From Pigoraptor vietnamica (Eukaryota > Opisthokonta > Filasterea), in the NCBI GenBank assembly GCA_943704525.1, contig CALSCQ010001024.1, positions 1-28,634 of the forward strand: 28,634 bases of DNA, written 5' to 3'. Of this stretch, positions 18,252 to 28,634 are shown one piece after another. Within the stretch, counting starts at the first letter, position 1. Every line of letters starts with the position of its first letter. Made by a program: the position numbers and the translations under genes. The notes beneath the pieces were generated by a model. It was not told the DNA's origin. It made no database searches and was given only the letters and a program-made list of their open reading frames with translations.

Positions 18252-21200
18252 CCTATTCGTTGCCATTGAGTCAGTTTGGTTCGGGCGGGTCCGTCGGTGT
18301 TCAGCCTCGCAACCGCGGGCACACACAGCCAGCGCATGCACCCCACATGTATGTGCGCTTATGCCTGCGTCTGCATTGGTTGTCGCAGCACGTGCTCAAG
18401 TCGGACGCCGAGTCCCTTGGGAAGGGCGGGCAGAACCCGGGACCGATGGCGCTCGTGAACTGCTGGCAGTATAAGTGCACGAACCTCTCGTCGCTCTCGG
18501 AGCAGATCCGCTCAGAGCCCATTCAGAGCATTCTGCGGACACTCGATGCCATGAAGAACACGTACGCCCCCGCCTTTCTCCGCGTGGCGAAGGACATTGC
18601 GCAGGCGCAGCAGCAGGCGAGGAGCGTCGTGACGTACCTCGTCGCGCTCGTGCCGTGGTTTGAGAAGCTCTCGGGGGAGGACGAGGTGCCGTTCGAGTCG
18701 CTCGCGGACATTTTCCCTCCCCTCATGCACACGGTCTACCTCGTGTGGATCAACTGCAAGCACTACTCGTCCCAAGGGCGCCTTTCGCAGCTCTTCAGGC
18801 TCATCAGCAACGACATTATCGCACGGACGCGCGCGTACGTGGACGGCAGGAACGTCCTCTCGCTGCCGATGTCGGAGGCCCACGCCATCTTGAAGACGGC
18901 CCTCCGCGTGTGTGCCACCTTCCGAGGCTCGTACCACGACCAGAAGTTGCTTGCGGACGAGTACCTCGAGCGCCTCGCCGAACAGGACCGCAGTGAGCAG
19001 ATGGGCGCGGGCATCCCCGGGGGTCCCATGCCCGTCGACGCCGGGCAAGCCGACAAAAAGGACCGGCCGGCGTCGTGGCCGTCGCGCGGCAGCCCCGCGT
19101 TCCAGCGCCTCAACGGCTTCATCGATCGCCTGCACGATCTGATGGACTTTGCGCAGACAGCGACGCATTTTTCGCGCCTGGACGGGCTCGAACTCGGGGG
19201 TCCCTCTGGCAAGGCGCTCGACGCTCTCATGGGCGGCCTCCACAGCGAATACCTTCGGCAGCACGAGATGGTGCTTCCCGCGGTTCGCTCGGTCGATCCC
19301 CTCGACGTTGACGCCGAGAACTCGCGGCGGGTGGACGAGTGCTTCCACCGGTTCCGGACGGGCGTGAAGGACCTCGAGCGAAGGCTGGCGGTTGTGGTGC
19401 GCGGCGCGTTTGAGAGCTGCGGCACGTGGGCAGGGTGGATGCGCCTCCTGGACGTGTTCGAAGGGCTCGTCGGGCGTGACGTCATGCAGCAGATGCTGGA
19501 GGACCGATTCGTGCTCATCATGCGCGCGTATCGCGCGGAGATCCACGCCGTGCGTCGCGAATTGCACGAGTACAGCGGGAAGGCGCCCCCCGCGCACCCG
19601 CAGATGCCCCCCATATCACGAACACTCCGCTGGCTGCGTGGATTGAAGGAGCGCGTCGAGGCGCCCTCGTCACGCATGCGCCTTCTCTCCAAGGCCGTCA
19701 TCGAGAGCGAGGAGGGCAAGGACGTCCTCACCGAGCTCAGCAGCCTTCTCGCGGAGTTTGAGCGCGCGGAGGCCGAGCAGCAGACACGCTGGGTGCACGC
19801 AGCGGACGGCATCTCGCAGCAGCGCCTCAAAGTGCCGCTGCTCGTGCGGGAAGAGGTCGCCGAGTCGACGCCGGCCGCTGACGGCGAGGCCGAGCACGCG
19901 GAACAGCAGTCGCGGGCACGCATTCGCGTGAACTTTGACCAGGAGCTCGTCGTGCTGATGAACGAGGTCCGGCACCTTGCGGCGATGGGCGTGCACATTC
20001 CGGAGAACGTGCTCGCGATGCACCGCAAGTGGGACCCGATCCACGGAATGATGTCCTCGCTGGAGATGGTGTGCGACGTGTACAACTGGATGCAGGAGAG
20101 CCTCCTCCCCGTCGAGCGCCCGCTCTTCCGTCGCCAGATGGACGAGATTGCGGTCCTGCTCCAGCGCGGGCTCGAGGAGCTCACGTGGAAGAGTTACGGC
20201 ATTCAGGAATTCATCAACGACGCGCAAATGCTTATCGTCAACGACGTCCACAAGGTCATGTCGACGATTCGCTCGAGCTACGTGCGCATCCAGCAGATTG
20301 TCGCCGCGTGGAAGGCCGGAGCCGGCGGGCTCTTCGCGCGCCGGGACCCCGGCAAGACGTACCCCGTCGCGAAGTTCGCCGAGGAACACCGCGCCTTCAC
20401 CGCCATCCACAACTACGAGATTTCCGAGTCTGGCGTGCAGATTCACGAACTCCTGCAGAGCATCAACGCCGCTCTCGGGATAAGCAGCGGCGCGCCCGCG
20501 TGGAAGGTCTATGTCGAGCACGTGCAGAGCATGATCCTCGAGGGGCTCGCCGACGCCGCCACCGCCGCGCTCTCCCTTATGCTGGACGCGCTCGAGCCGC
20601 CTTTGTCCACGACGCCGAGCACGCCGGGTTTGTTGGGACCATCGACGCGCGAGCCGCTGCTCGAGATCAAGCTGGAGCTCGTCGCCCCCGTCGTCATTTC
20701 GAATCCGCCTCTGGACGCGAGTGCTGGCCGCAGCAGCCTGAAGGACACGGTCATGGAGTGGGTCGAAGGGTGCGTGGGAATTGCGCGCCTCGTATCGCGC
20801 GTGGACGCCCACACGGGCGACTACTTTGCGGACACGTCGTCGTGCGAGAAGGTTGCCGAGCTGGTCTCGCGCATCTCGCGCGCCGTCGACGAGAACAACA
20901 CGCGCTGCCGCGCGTTCCAGGACTCGTTTGCGAGCGGATTTTCGTTCTTGTGGACGACGGACATCAACGCGTCGTTTGCCGATTTCATGACGGGAGGTGG
21001 ACGAAAGGGGCCGAAATCCGCCCCGCGACCCACGAGCGGGCTTCAACGCGAGCGCTCGCAGATGGCCGTGAACGCGCCGCCCTCGCTCGTTGGCACGCAC
21101 GTGTCGTCGTCGGAGGGCTCGTCGCAGCAGTTTACGCCGACGCTCGAGGAATTTGACGCGCGGATGGCAGAGTACAAGGCGATCGGGGACAACGTCGCCG

Positions 21201-24200
21201 AACTGCCCAGCATGTGCACCGTCGGATGGGTCCGCGTCAACGCGAAGCCCATCAAGCAGGCGCTGGCGACGTCGTGCACGAAGTGGATCTTCTCGTTCAC
21301 GAAGCACCTCATGGACGGCGTCGTCGCGTCGATCGACAGCACGGAGCAGTTTATCGCGCGCATGGAGTCTGGCGTCGACGAGCGCGTTCCGGACGGCGAC
21401 GTCGCGGCGTTCCTTCGCGTCATGGGGTTCATTCGCGAGTTCCGTTCGCGCATGGAGACGATCGACCGCAGCTTTGGCCCCATTCACCGCACTATTGGCG
21501 TGCTGCGCAAGTACGGGTACCTCCTCCCGGACGACCGCTTTGCAGCGTACAAGGAATCGCCGGCGCGCTGGGCGGCCCTCAAGCGCAAGGTGCTCGCCGC
21601 GAAGGAGCGCCTCGCACCCCGGATGCAGCTCGAGGCCGAGCGCATGTCGAAGGACCTTTACAAGTTTTCGGACGCCACGCAGCGCTTCCGCGAGCGGTTC
21701 CTCAAGGACGCGCCGTTTGGGCGTGAGTGGACCGTTGACGACGCCGTGCGTGCGATCGCGCGCTTCTCGGACGCCGTCACGCGCATGCGCCGTGAAAGCA
21801 GGGAGTTGATGGAGCTCCAGGAGCTGCTCGATTCGACGGTGAACAACTTTGCCGACCTCGGCGCGTGTGCGGAGGACCTCCGGCTTCTCGCGATCGTGTG
21901 GGACGTCGCGAAGAAGGTGCGCGCGGAGCTCGAGCAGTGGCACGCCATGACGTGGACGGGCGTCGACATTTCGGCGATGGTGGAGTCGGCAAACGACATG
22001 GCTGGGCTTGTGCAGCAGCTGCCGGCGCCGTGCGTCGAGTGGGACGTCGTGCGCGACATGGTGGACCGCGTGATGGCGCTGCGCGACGTGGCGCCCCTCG
22101 TCGAGCACCTGCGCTGCGACTCGCTCCGAGACCGCCACTGGAAGCAGCTGCAGCGTGCGACGGGCATCAAAATCCAGACGGGCGACCTCGTGGGCGACCT
22201 TCTCTCCCGAGGGCTTGGCGGTTTCGAGGCCGTCGTCGTGGAGGCAGTGACGCGCGCGCGGAAGGAGCTCGCGATCGAGCGGACCATCAAGGAGTTTGAG
22301 GACACGTGGTTGAGCAAGACGCTCGACTTTCACCGGTCGCAGTCGCTTCACGACGCGTCGTCGGAGTACGGTGGCGGTTCGTCCCTGCCGGGGGGATCGC
22401 GCCGCGTCGACGACTCGCGTGGGGAATTGCGCGCGCGCAAGGGTGGGAAGGGAGACCACGGGCGGATGGCGCGTACCGTGCCCGAGTCGGTGGGTTTGGT
22501 CAGATTTTTCACTCATCGTTTCGCTCTGCAAACTCTTTCATACCGTTGCGTCCGTTTCGTGTTCCTCGCTCACACACATCACCGCGTTTTTCTCCTCCAT
22601 AGGACGAGCTCTACGTGCTGTCGGACCCCGGTGGCCTCTTCGACACGCTCGAGTCGCATCTCGTGACGCTGCAGGGCGTGCGCGCGAACCGGTACCTCCC
22701 GTCGTTCGCCGACGAGGTCGCCAAGTGGGAGAAGCGCCTCCAGACGCTCGAGGTGGCGCTGCGCACGTGGATGTCGGTGCAGGAGGAGTGGGTTCAGCTG
22801 GAGGACACGTTCCTCGGAACGTCGGAGATGTCGGAAGAGCTGCGCGCGTCGCTCCCGCAGGACGCCGTGCTGTTCGGGTCGATCGATCGCGAGTGGAAGG
22901 ACCTGATGCGGATGGCCTATCGCAAGCCCAACATGATTGAGCTGTGCTGTCGCGAGGGGTTCGTGCACTCGCTCGCGCAGATGCACCAGGGCCTCGAGCA
23001 CTGCAAGCGCTCGCTCAAGCGGCACCTCGACCGCAAGCGCAGCGCCTTTCCGCGCTTCTACTTTGTGTCTGCGGAGGACATCCTCCGGATCGTCTGCCAC
23101 GGCCCCGTCCCAGCCGAGATCAACCCCTTCCTCCCGTCGCTCTTCGGCAACGTCTCGTCGATTCGCTTCGACACGGCCGAGCACGCGCAGCAGATGTCTC
23201 AGGGTGGCCAGGGCGCCGCCATCAGCCGCGTCGCGCTCGGCCTCTACTCGAGCGAGGGGGAGCTCCTGAAGCTCTCGAGTCCCCTCCAGTGCGTGGGTCG
23301 CGTCGAGCTGTGGCTGGCCGCGCTGTCTCAGGGCATGCGGGATGCCGTGCGTGCCGCCGTCGCCGACGCCGTGCGTTCGCGTCCGGCCGAGTCCTCGGCG
23401 CTGCTCAAGTGGGTCTCTGAGAAGATCTCGCAGGCGGCGGTCGTTGGCACGGCGGTCCACGTGACATCGGCGGTGGAAAAGGCGTTCCGCGTGATGGCGG
23501 ACGGAGGTTCGCGTGACGCGATGTCGGCGTGCCTCGCGGAGGTGCGCCAGAGCATTGGCGAGCTCTCGGCAGGCCTGGCGTCGGACGACATGCCGACGCT
23601 TCAGCGCTCCAAGACGCGCGCGCTTGGGCTCGTGCTGTGCCACGCCCGCGATGTGATCGGGGACCTCGTCGCGTCGGACGAGAAGGGCGCCGAGTGCTTC
23701 CGGTGGCAGTCGCAGTTGCGGTACGCGCTGCAGGATGAAGGCGAGACTGTGTCCGCATCGCTGTGCGGCGAGACGATCGCCTACGGTAACGAATATCTCG
23801 GCTGCGCGGACCGCCTCGTCCTGTGTCCCGCGTCGGAGCGGTGCCGCGTCGGCATTATCCTGGCGCACGCTGCCAACGCCGCCGCCGCCGTTGTTGGCCG
23901 CGCGACGTCCGGCAAGACGCAGACGGTGAAGGACCTCGGCCACGCGCTCGGTGCTCCCGTCTACTCGCTCGGATGCTCTGCGGGGACGGATTACCGCGCG
24001 ATCGTCGAGATGTATCGTGGGATGGCCTGCACCGGCGCGTGGGTGTGCATCGATGGCATTGACAGCGTCGGCGTGTCGGTGCTGTCGGCGGCGTCGACGG
24101 TGATTCGCGCCGTGCTGGACGCCGCCCGCAGCCGTGCCGAGTCGTTCTCGTTCTTCGGCGAGGAGCTCAGGCTGGTGCCCGGCGGTTGCTGCGTCGCCAC

Positions 24201-27200
24201 CGTCAACTCGCGCGGATTCATGGACGGCCTCCCCGCGTGCTCGCGCTCGCTGTTCCGCCCCGTCGCCTGCACCCCTCCTCCGCTCGAAGTGGTGGCCGAG
24301 GCGCTTCTCCTCGTGTCTGGCTTTGGCGAAGAGAGTGCGCTGATCGCGCGCAGGCTCGCCGTCTTCTACGACCTTTGCCGCAGGACGTTCCGCGCCTCCC
24401 CCGACGGGCTCGACTGGAGCCTCTCGGCCGTGCGCGGCGTGCTTGCGGCGGCCAGTCTCCGCCGTCGTGCGGGCGACAAGGGCGAGAAGGAGAGCGGCAG
24501 CTGCATCGTGGCGGCCGCAGCGAAGCAGTACCACCTTCCTGCTCTGACGGCGCAGGAAGCCGCCCTGTTCGCCTCCATTCTCAGCGATTGCTTCCCTGGG
24601 TCGGACGATCGCGTCGGCGCTGTGCCCGGGGATGGCGGCCAGCTGGAGCAGGCTCTGCGCGAGGCTGCTGCCGAGTTGGGCCTCATCCCGAAGCCCTCGT
24701 TTGTGCAGCGCGCGCTTGAGCTCGACCGTCTCCTCAACACGCGCCACGCTGTGTACGTCGTCGGACCGCCCGGGTGTGGCAAGACGTCGCTGCTTCGCAT
24801 GCTTGCGCTCGCAAACGCCAAGGTCGGCCGGCCCACCATCTCGCGCACGCTGCACCCGAAGGCCCTGGACGCGAGGGATTTCCTCGGGTACGTCCACCCC
24901 GACACGCGCGAGTGGACCGACGGCGTCCTCTCTGCGATGCTTCGCCGCATTGCGGACGAGCGCCGTTCGAACGCGTGCGAGGTGCGCTGGGTCGTGCTCG
25001 ACGCCGACGTCGACAGCTCGTGGACGGACTCGCTGGCCTCGGCGATGGGACCGGAGCGGGCTCTCTTCCTCGCGAGCCACGAGCGCATCCCCATCCGCGC
25101 CGACACGCGCATTATTGTCGAGTCGGACACTGTGAGGGCCGAGGACGCCGAGTGCATGGCGCACGCCGCCGTTCTGCGCATGTCGGCGGACGACGTCGGG
25201 TGGGCGATTGTGGCGGCGAGCTGGATCGACGCGTTCCCCGACGCGGCGCAGGCGGACGTGCTGAGGCCGCTCATGTGGGAATACGTGCCGCGCGCTCTGC
25301 AGTTCCTCCGCGAGCACTTTGCCAGCACGCCGTTTGTCGTTCCCACGTCGGAGATGACCATTGTGACGACCCTTTGCACGCTCCTCACCGCCCTCATGCC
25401 GGAGCTGTGCCCGAAGGGGTCGTCGGCCGCTTCGGTGACGTCGGTGTTCGTGTACGCTTCGATCTGGGCGTTCGGTGGGCTCCTCTCGGACGAGCCCCAG
25501 CGCGCGGCGGACGGCGAGGTTCCGCGCGCCGCGTTCAGTGCGTGGATGCGCTCGACGTTCGCGTCCATCGTGAAGATCCCCGACAACGCCGAGTGCTGGG
25601 ACTGGCACGTCCTTCCCGGAACGCCCGGGTTGTCGGTGATTTCGAGCACGGCGGTGTTTGCGTCGGGGTCGGGTCCGTTTGGCGCCGACGTGTTCATTCC
25701 GACCGCGGGAACGGAGCGCATGGGCGTGCTGCTCAACGCGCTCGTGGCGGCGGGGAAGCCGGTCATGTTCGTCGGCGTGGCAGGGACAGGGAAGACGTCG
25801 TTCATCCGCGAGCGCCTTCGTGCCTACTGCGCAGGCGACGACGTGCTGTCGAGCACGCTCACCGTCAACGCGTTCACGACGGCGCGGTCGCTGCAGACGA
25901 GCCTCGAACAGTCGTTTGAGAAGAACCCCGCGCGCACGCACGGCGTTCCCGACAACAAGGCGCTCGTCGTGCTCATCGATGACCTGCACATGGCCGCGGA
26001 AGACGAGCGCGGCTGCCGCTCTGTCGACGCGCTGCTGCGCCAGCACATTGACCAGGGCGGCTTCTACGATTACGAGGCACGCGCCTTCCGCGAGGTGCGC
26101 CACGTGAGGTACGTCTTTGGACTCAACATGCACAAGGGGGCCGCGTACCGCACAAGCCCGCGGCTGCAGCGACAGGTCGCCGCATTCTACGTGCCGTACC
26201 CTGGTGCCGACGAGCTTCATACAATGTTCTCGGCAGTGCTAGCGGGCTACGGCAGCGAGTCTGGCAGTGGCATGGCGACGGGTGAGATGGCCGATCGCCT
26301 CGTCCGCGCGACGGTCGAGCTTCAGGCGCGCGTGCGGGCTGCATTCCCACCCACTCGCGAGCGGCCGCACTACGTGTTTACGCTGCGAGATCTCGGCATT
26401 GTGATACGCGGCCTGTGCTTCTGCCGCCCCGCGCACTGCGACGCGATCGACGACGTGCGTCTGTGGCTGCACGAGTGCCACCGCGTGTACGGCGACCGCC
26501 TCGCGAGTGCGTCGGACATGTCCGTGTTCCAGCACATCCTCCACGAGACGGCGCGCAAGTACTTTTACGACTTCGACCAGGTCGCCCTCTTCGCGCGTCC
26601 GCTGCTCTTCACGTGCCTCGCGTCGGCGCCGGCGTCGATGCTCGCGTCCACGAGCGGCGGTCGCGAGGAGGCGCGGTTCCAGGCGATTGCGAACTACGAC
26701 CACCTTCGCCTGGTCATCACGGACCGTCTCGCTGAGTACAACGCAGAGACGGGTCGCCACATGGACCTCGTGCTCCTCGACGAGGTGCTCGAGCAGCTCT
26801 GCCGCCTGATTCGCGTTTTCCGCTTCCCCGGCGACAGCGGCAACATGGTTCTCGTTGGCGTCGGCGGCGCCGGCAAGCAGTCGCTCACGCGCCTCGCGGC
26901 GCACATGTGCGGCTTCAAGACGCACCAACTGCCCGCGGGCGCGCGGTTTGGCCTCGCCGAATTCCGTGCTGAGCTCGTGTCGCTGTACATTCGCACCGGC
27001 CTGCGCGGCGACCGCATCGCGTTCCTTGTCTCGGAGTCGCAGTTGGCGGAAGAAGGGTTCCTCGTGTACATCAACGACTTTCTCGCGAGCGGAATCATCG
27101 CGGACCTCTTCTCAGCCGAGGAGAAGAACGACATTCTCGTGGCCATCCGCGCCGAGGTCAAGCACGCCGGCCTGCTCTACAAGCGCGACGTCGCGTGGGA

Positions 27201-28634
27201 CTACTTCATCGCTAAGGTCCGCCGCAACCTCCGCTTCGTCATCTCCATGTCGCCCGGTCCCGAGCGGTTTGCGCAGCGTTGCAAGATGTACCCCTCGCTC
27301 GTGTCGGCGACGTCGGTCATTTTCTGCCAGCCGTGGTCGAAGCAGTCGCTCATTTCTATGGCCCACCACCACCTCGGGGACGCGGACGTCGGCGGTGCCG
27401 AGATGAGGGAGAACGTCGCGCACCTCATGGCTTCGATGCACCTCTCTGTCTCGGACGCGACGGACGCGACCGACCCGCTTGCGGTGAATGAGTACAACCT
27501 CGCGAACCACCGGTCGTATCTCGACTTTATTGGCCGGTTTGTGCACGCGATGGCGAAGCGTCGCGAGGGCATTCGCTCGATGCAGACGCGGCTCGAGGGG
27601 GCGCTCGCGCGGATCAGTACGATCACTGCCGGAGTGGCGAAGATGCGCGCGCAGGTGCGTTGTGTGCGTGTGTGTGTTGTGTGTGGGTGTGTGCTTGTAT
27701 ACGTGTACGTGCCCGCTTATATTCTCCGGTTCTCAACTTCCTGTGTTTGCTACGTACACCAGGTGGACCAAGAGCGGTCGCTCACCCTCGAGAAGAAGCT
27801 GGGCACGGAGAAGCTCCTTGCTCAAATCGGCCAGGACCTTGCGCTCGTCGAGGACCAGAAGGCGCTCGCCGTTCTCGAGGAGGGCCGCCTTTCGCAGCTT
27901 GAAGCAGAGGCAGCGCAGCACTCTGCCGCATACGACACGGAGATCGCGGCGGCGGATGCCTACGCGCACGCGGCGGACGCAGCACTCGCGCGCGTCGACC
28001 GCAACCACCTCGCCGAGCTGCGCACGATCCAGAAGCCGCCGCACGAGGTCGCCGAGCTTCTCGCGGCGTTTGTCCTGCTGACTTCGCCGGGGAAGGGCGC
28101 GACGGCGGACCTGTCGTGGGCGGGCGCGCGCAAGGCCCTCACAAACGCCGACCGCTTCATCGACGCGATGGTGAAGTTTGACCGCAAGGTGATACCAGAG
28201 CAGAACATCGCGGCAGTGATGCCGTACGTTGAGCGCGCTGCAGAGGCCATCGCCGCTGGCAACACGATGGACGGGACGGAAGAGCTCGCGTGCAAGCCCA
28301 CGATTCTCGCCCTGCGCGAGTGGATCGTGAACGTCGTCGGTTATAACGGGCTGTACGTTCGCGCGGCGCCCGTGCTCCAGCGGCTGACGAACGCGCGCGA
28401 CGCCCTGGACGCCGTCAAGTCCAAGGTCGCCGCGATTCACGCGAAGGTGGGCGAGCTCGAGAGCCGCATCAAGGGGCTCGCGGTGTCTTTTGAGGGCGCG
28501 TCGAGCGAGAAGCGCCTGCAGTCGCGGCAGCTCGAGAAGACGAACGAGCAGCTCGCCGGTGCCGAGCGGTTCCTGCAGGTGTGTGATTGCACGCTGTTGT
28601 TGTTGTCTTGGCTTTCTCTATTATTACGTCTTCC
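17272..28634 (+). CDS. Axonemal dynein heavy chain, N-terminal tail to stalk (outer-arm beta-like); runs off the right end and resumes at 1
   Basis: Motor heavy chain of the flagellar axoneme. Exons: 17272-17375, 17494-17848, 18029-18184, 18389-22489, 22603-27654 and 27763-28578; all introns are GT-AG. With the left-end exons the protein is about 4,897 aa, longer than the usual 4,400-4,600. The start MEPDGRIRWIESRV, then SLLLEFF and VALGQTKGETLLPMP, resembles DNAH9/11/17 tails. The linker spans the exon 4/5 junction (PRFYFVSAEDILRI near 23055). P-loops are readable for AAA1 (GRATSGKT, residue about 2004), AAA2 (GPPGCGKT, about 2293), AAA3 (GVAGTGKT, about 2630; Walker B VVLIDDLH) and AAA4 (GVGGAGKQS, about 2991). 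Stalk coil 1 starts near 27540 and the microtubule-binding domain lies near 28110-28370. AAA1 is abnormal: Walker B reads AWVCIDGIDS instead of the usual CFDEFNR, and sensor I reads ATVNSRGF instead of ITMNPGYAG. The AAA2 segment that is normally SPATVSRCGM is unrecognisable. The gene is divergent from the lipase gene, sharing a 615-bp upstream region. Confidence 0.94.
18185..18250. repeat. GT microsatellite starting at a splice donor (dynein intron 3)
   Basis: The tract begins at the first base of the intron and continues, with small interruptions, for about 66 bases. The intron (18185-18388) is 204 nt, a multiple of three, and has no stop in the coding frame. Confidence 0.9.
28520..28634. 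repeat. Terminal direct repeat, right copy (identical to 1-115)
   Basis: This is the second copy of the 115-base end overlap. Removing one copy gives a unique length of 28,519 bp. The reading frame of the dynein stalk exon crosses the join without a change, and the intron that begins at 28579 is completed at the left end (60-207). Confidence 0.97.

Noticed and set aside
17966-18388. A start at 17966 for a 1,566-residue protein
   Set aside because: The frame there runs through two introns. The exon model from 17272 has clean splice sites and recovers the conserved dynein N-terminus, which this start would lose.
19670-26220. Very long minus-strand open frames (953 and 1,213 codons) opposite the dynein gene
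   Set aside because: Strong G/C bias at third codon positions leaves few stops on the opposite strand; the translations are arginine/histidine-rich, without domains, and lie over conserved dynein coding sequence.
1-28634. A bacterial plasmid, organelle genome or viral genome as the explanation for circularity
   Set aside because: All recognised genes are intron-bearing nuclear genes. No replication initiator, mobilisation gene, rRNA, tRNA, capsid or polymerase gene was seen.

Overview
This window is nuclear DNA from a flagellated unicellular eukaryote. Every recognisable gene is eukaryotic and split by short GT-AG introns (94 to 282 nt, apart from one 17-nt exon flanked by introns of about 100 nt). 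The set combines axonemal dynein, intraflagellar transport, the Arp2/3 complex and a diacylglycerol lipase. Coding DNA is rich in G and C at third codon positions. Several introns carry long GT/AC dinucleotide tracts. ARP2 and DAGL resemble their animal homologues closely, but the lineage cannot be fixed from this window. There is no prokaryotic replication, mobilisation or viral gene.

The most striking property is topological. Bases 1-115 are identical to bases 28520-28634, and the repeat covers the end of one dynein exon plus the start of the following intron. A single dynein heavy chain gene starts at 17272, runs off the right end inside the stalk region, and continues in frame and in domain order from the left end to its stop at 4543. 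The sequence therefore closes into a circle of 28,519 bp, or is one unit of a head-to-tail array collapsed by assembly. On the circle a second discontinuity stands out: an uninterrupted run of 59 T (13411-13469). A small secretory-protein gene runs into it from one side, and a HAD-family phosphatase gene lacking its whole 5' half emerges on the other. That run is the best candidate for the point where a linear chromosomal segment was joined, either in the cell (extrachromosomal circle) or in the assembly.

Layout, starting after the T run and going round: 3' exons of a HAD phosphatase (+, 13519-14136); sn-1 diacylglycerol lipase (-, 14196-16656), tail to tail with it at 59 bp; a 615-bp head-to-head promoter region; the dynein heavy chain (+, 17272 round to 4543, 9 exons, about 4,897 aa); about 3 kb without an intact recognisable gene (4544-7541), holding a degraded minus-strand coding remnant of unknown family and an imperfect duplicated block; ARP2 (-, 7542-9912, 7 exons, 393 aa); 647 bp of spacer; IFT46 (-, 10560-12500, 6 exons, 409 aa); a divergent promoter region with a TATA box; and the small secretory cysteine-rich protein (+, 13027 onward) ending at the T run.

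Functionally, IFT46 carries outer-arm dynein components into the flagellum in organisms where it has been studied, and the heavy chain here looks outer-arm beta-type (DNAH9/11/17-like), so two genes of one pathway lie on the same segment. ARP2 (branched actin nucleation) and DAGL (lipid signalling) have no obvious pathway link. The dynein is unusual: its main motor site, AAA1, keeps an ATP-binding P-loop, but the Walker B glutamate is replaced by glycine and the AAA2 motif that normally supplies the arginine finger is unrecognisable, so the chain may bind but not hydrolyse ATP at AAA1.
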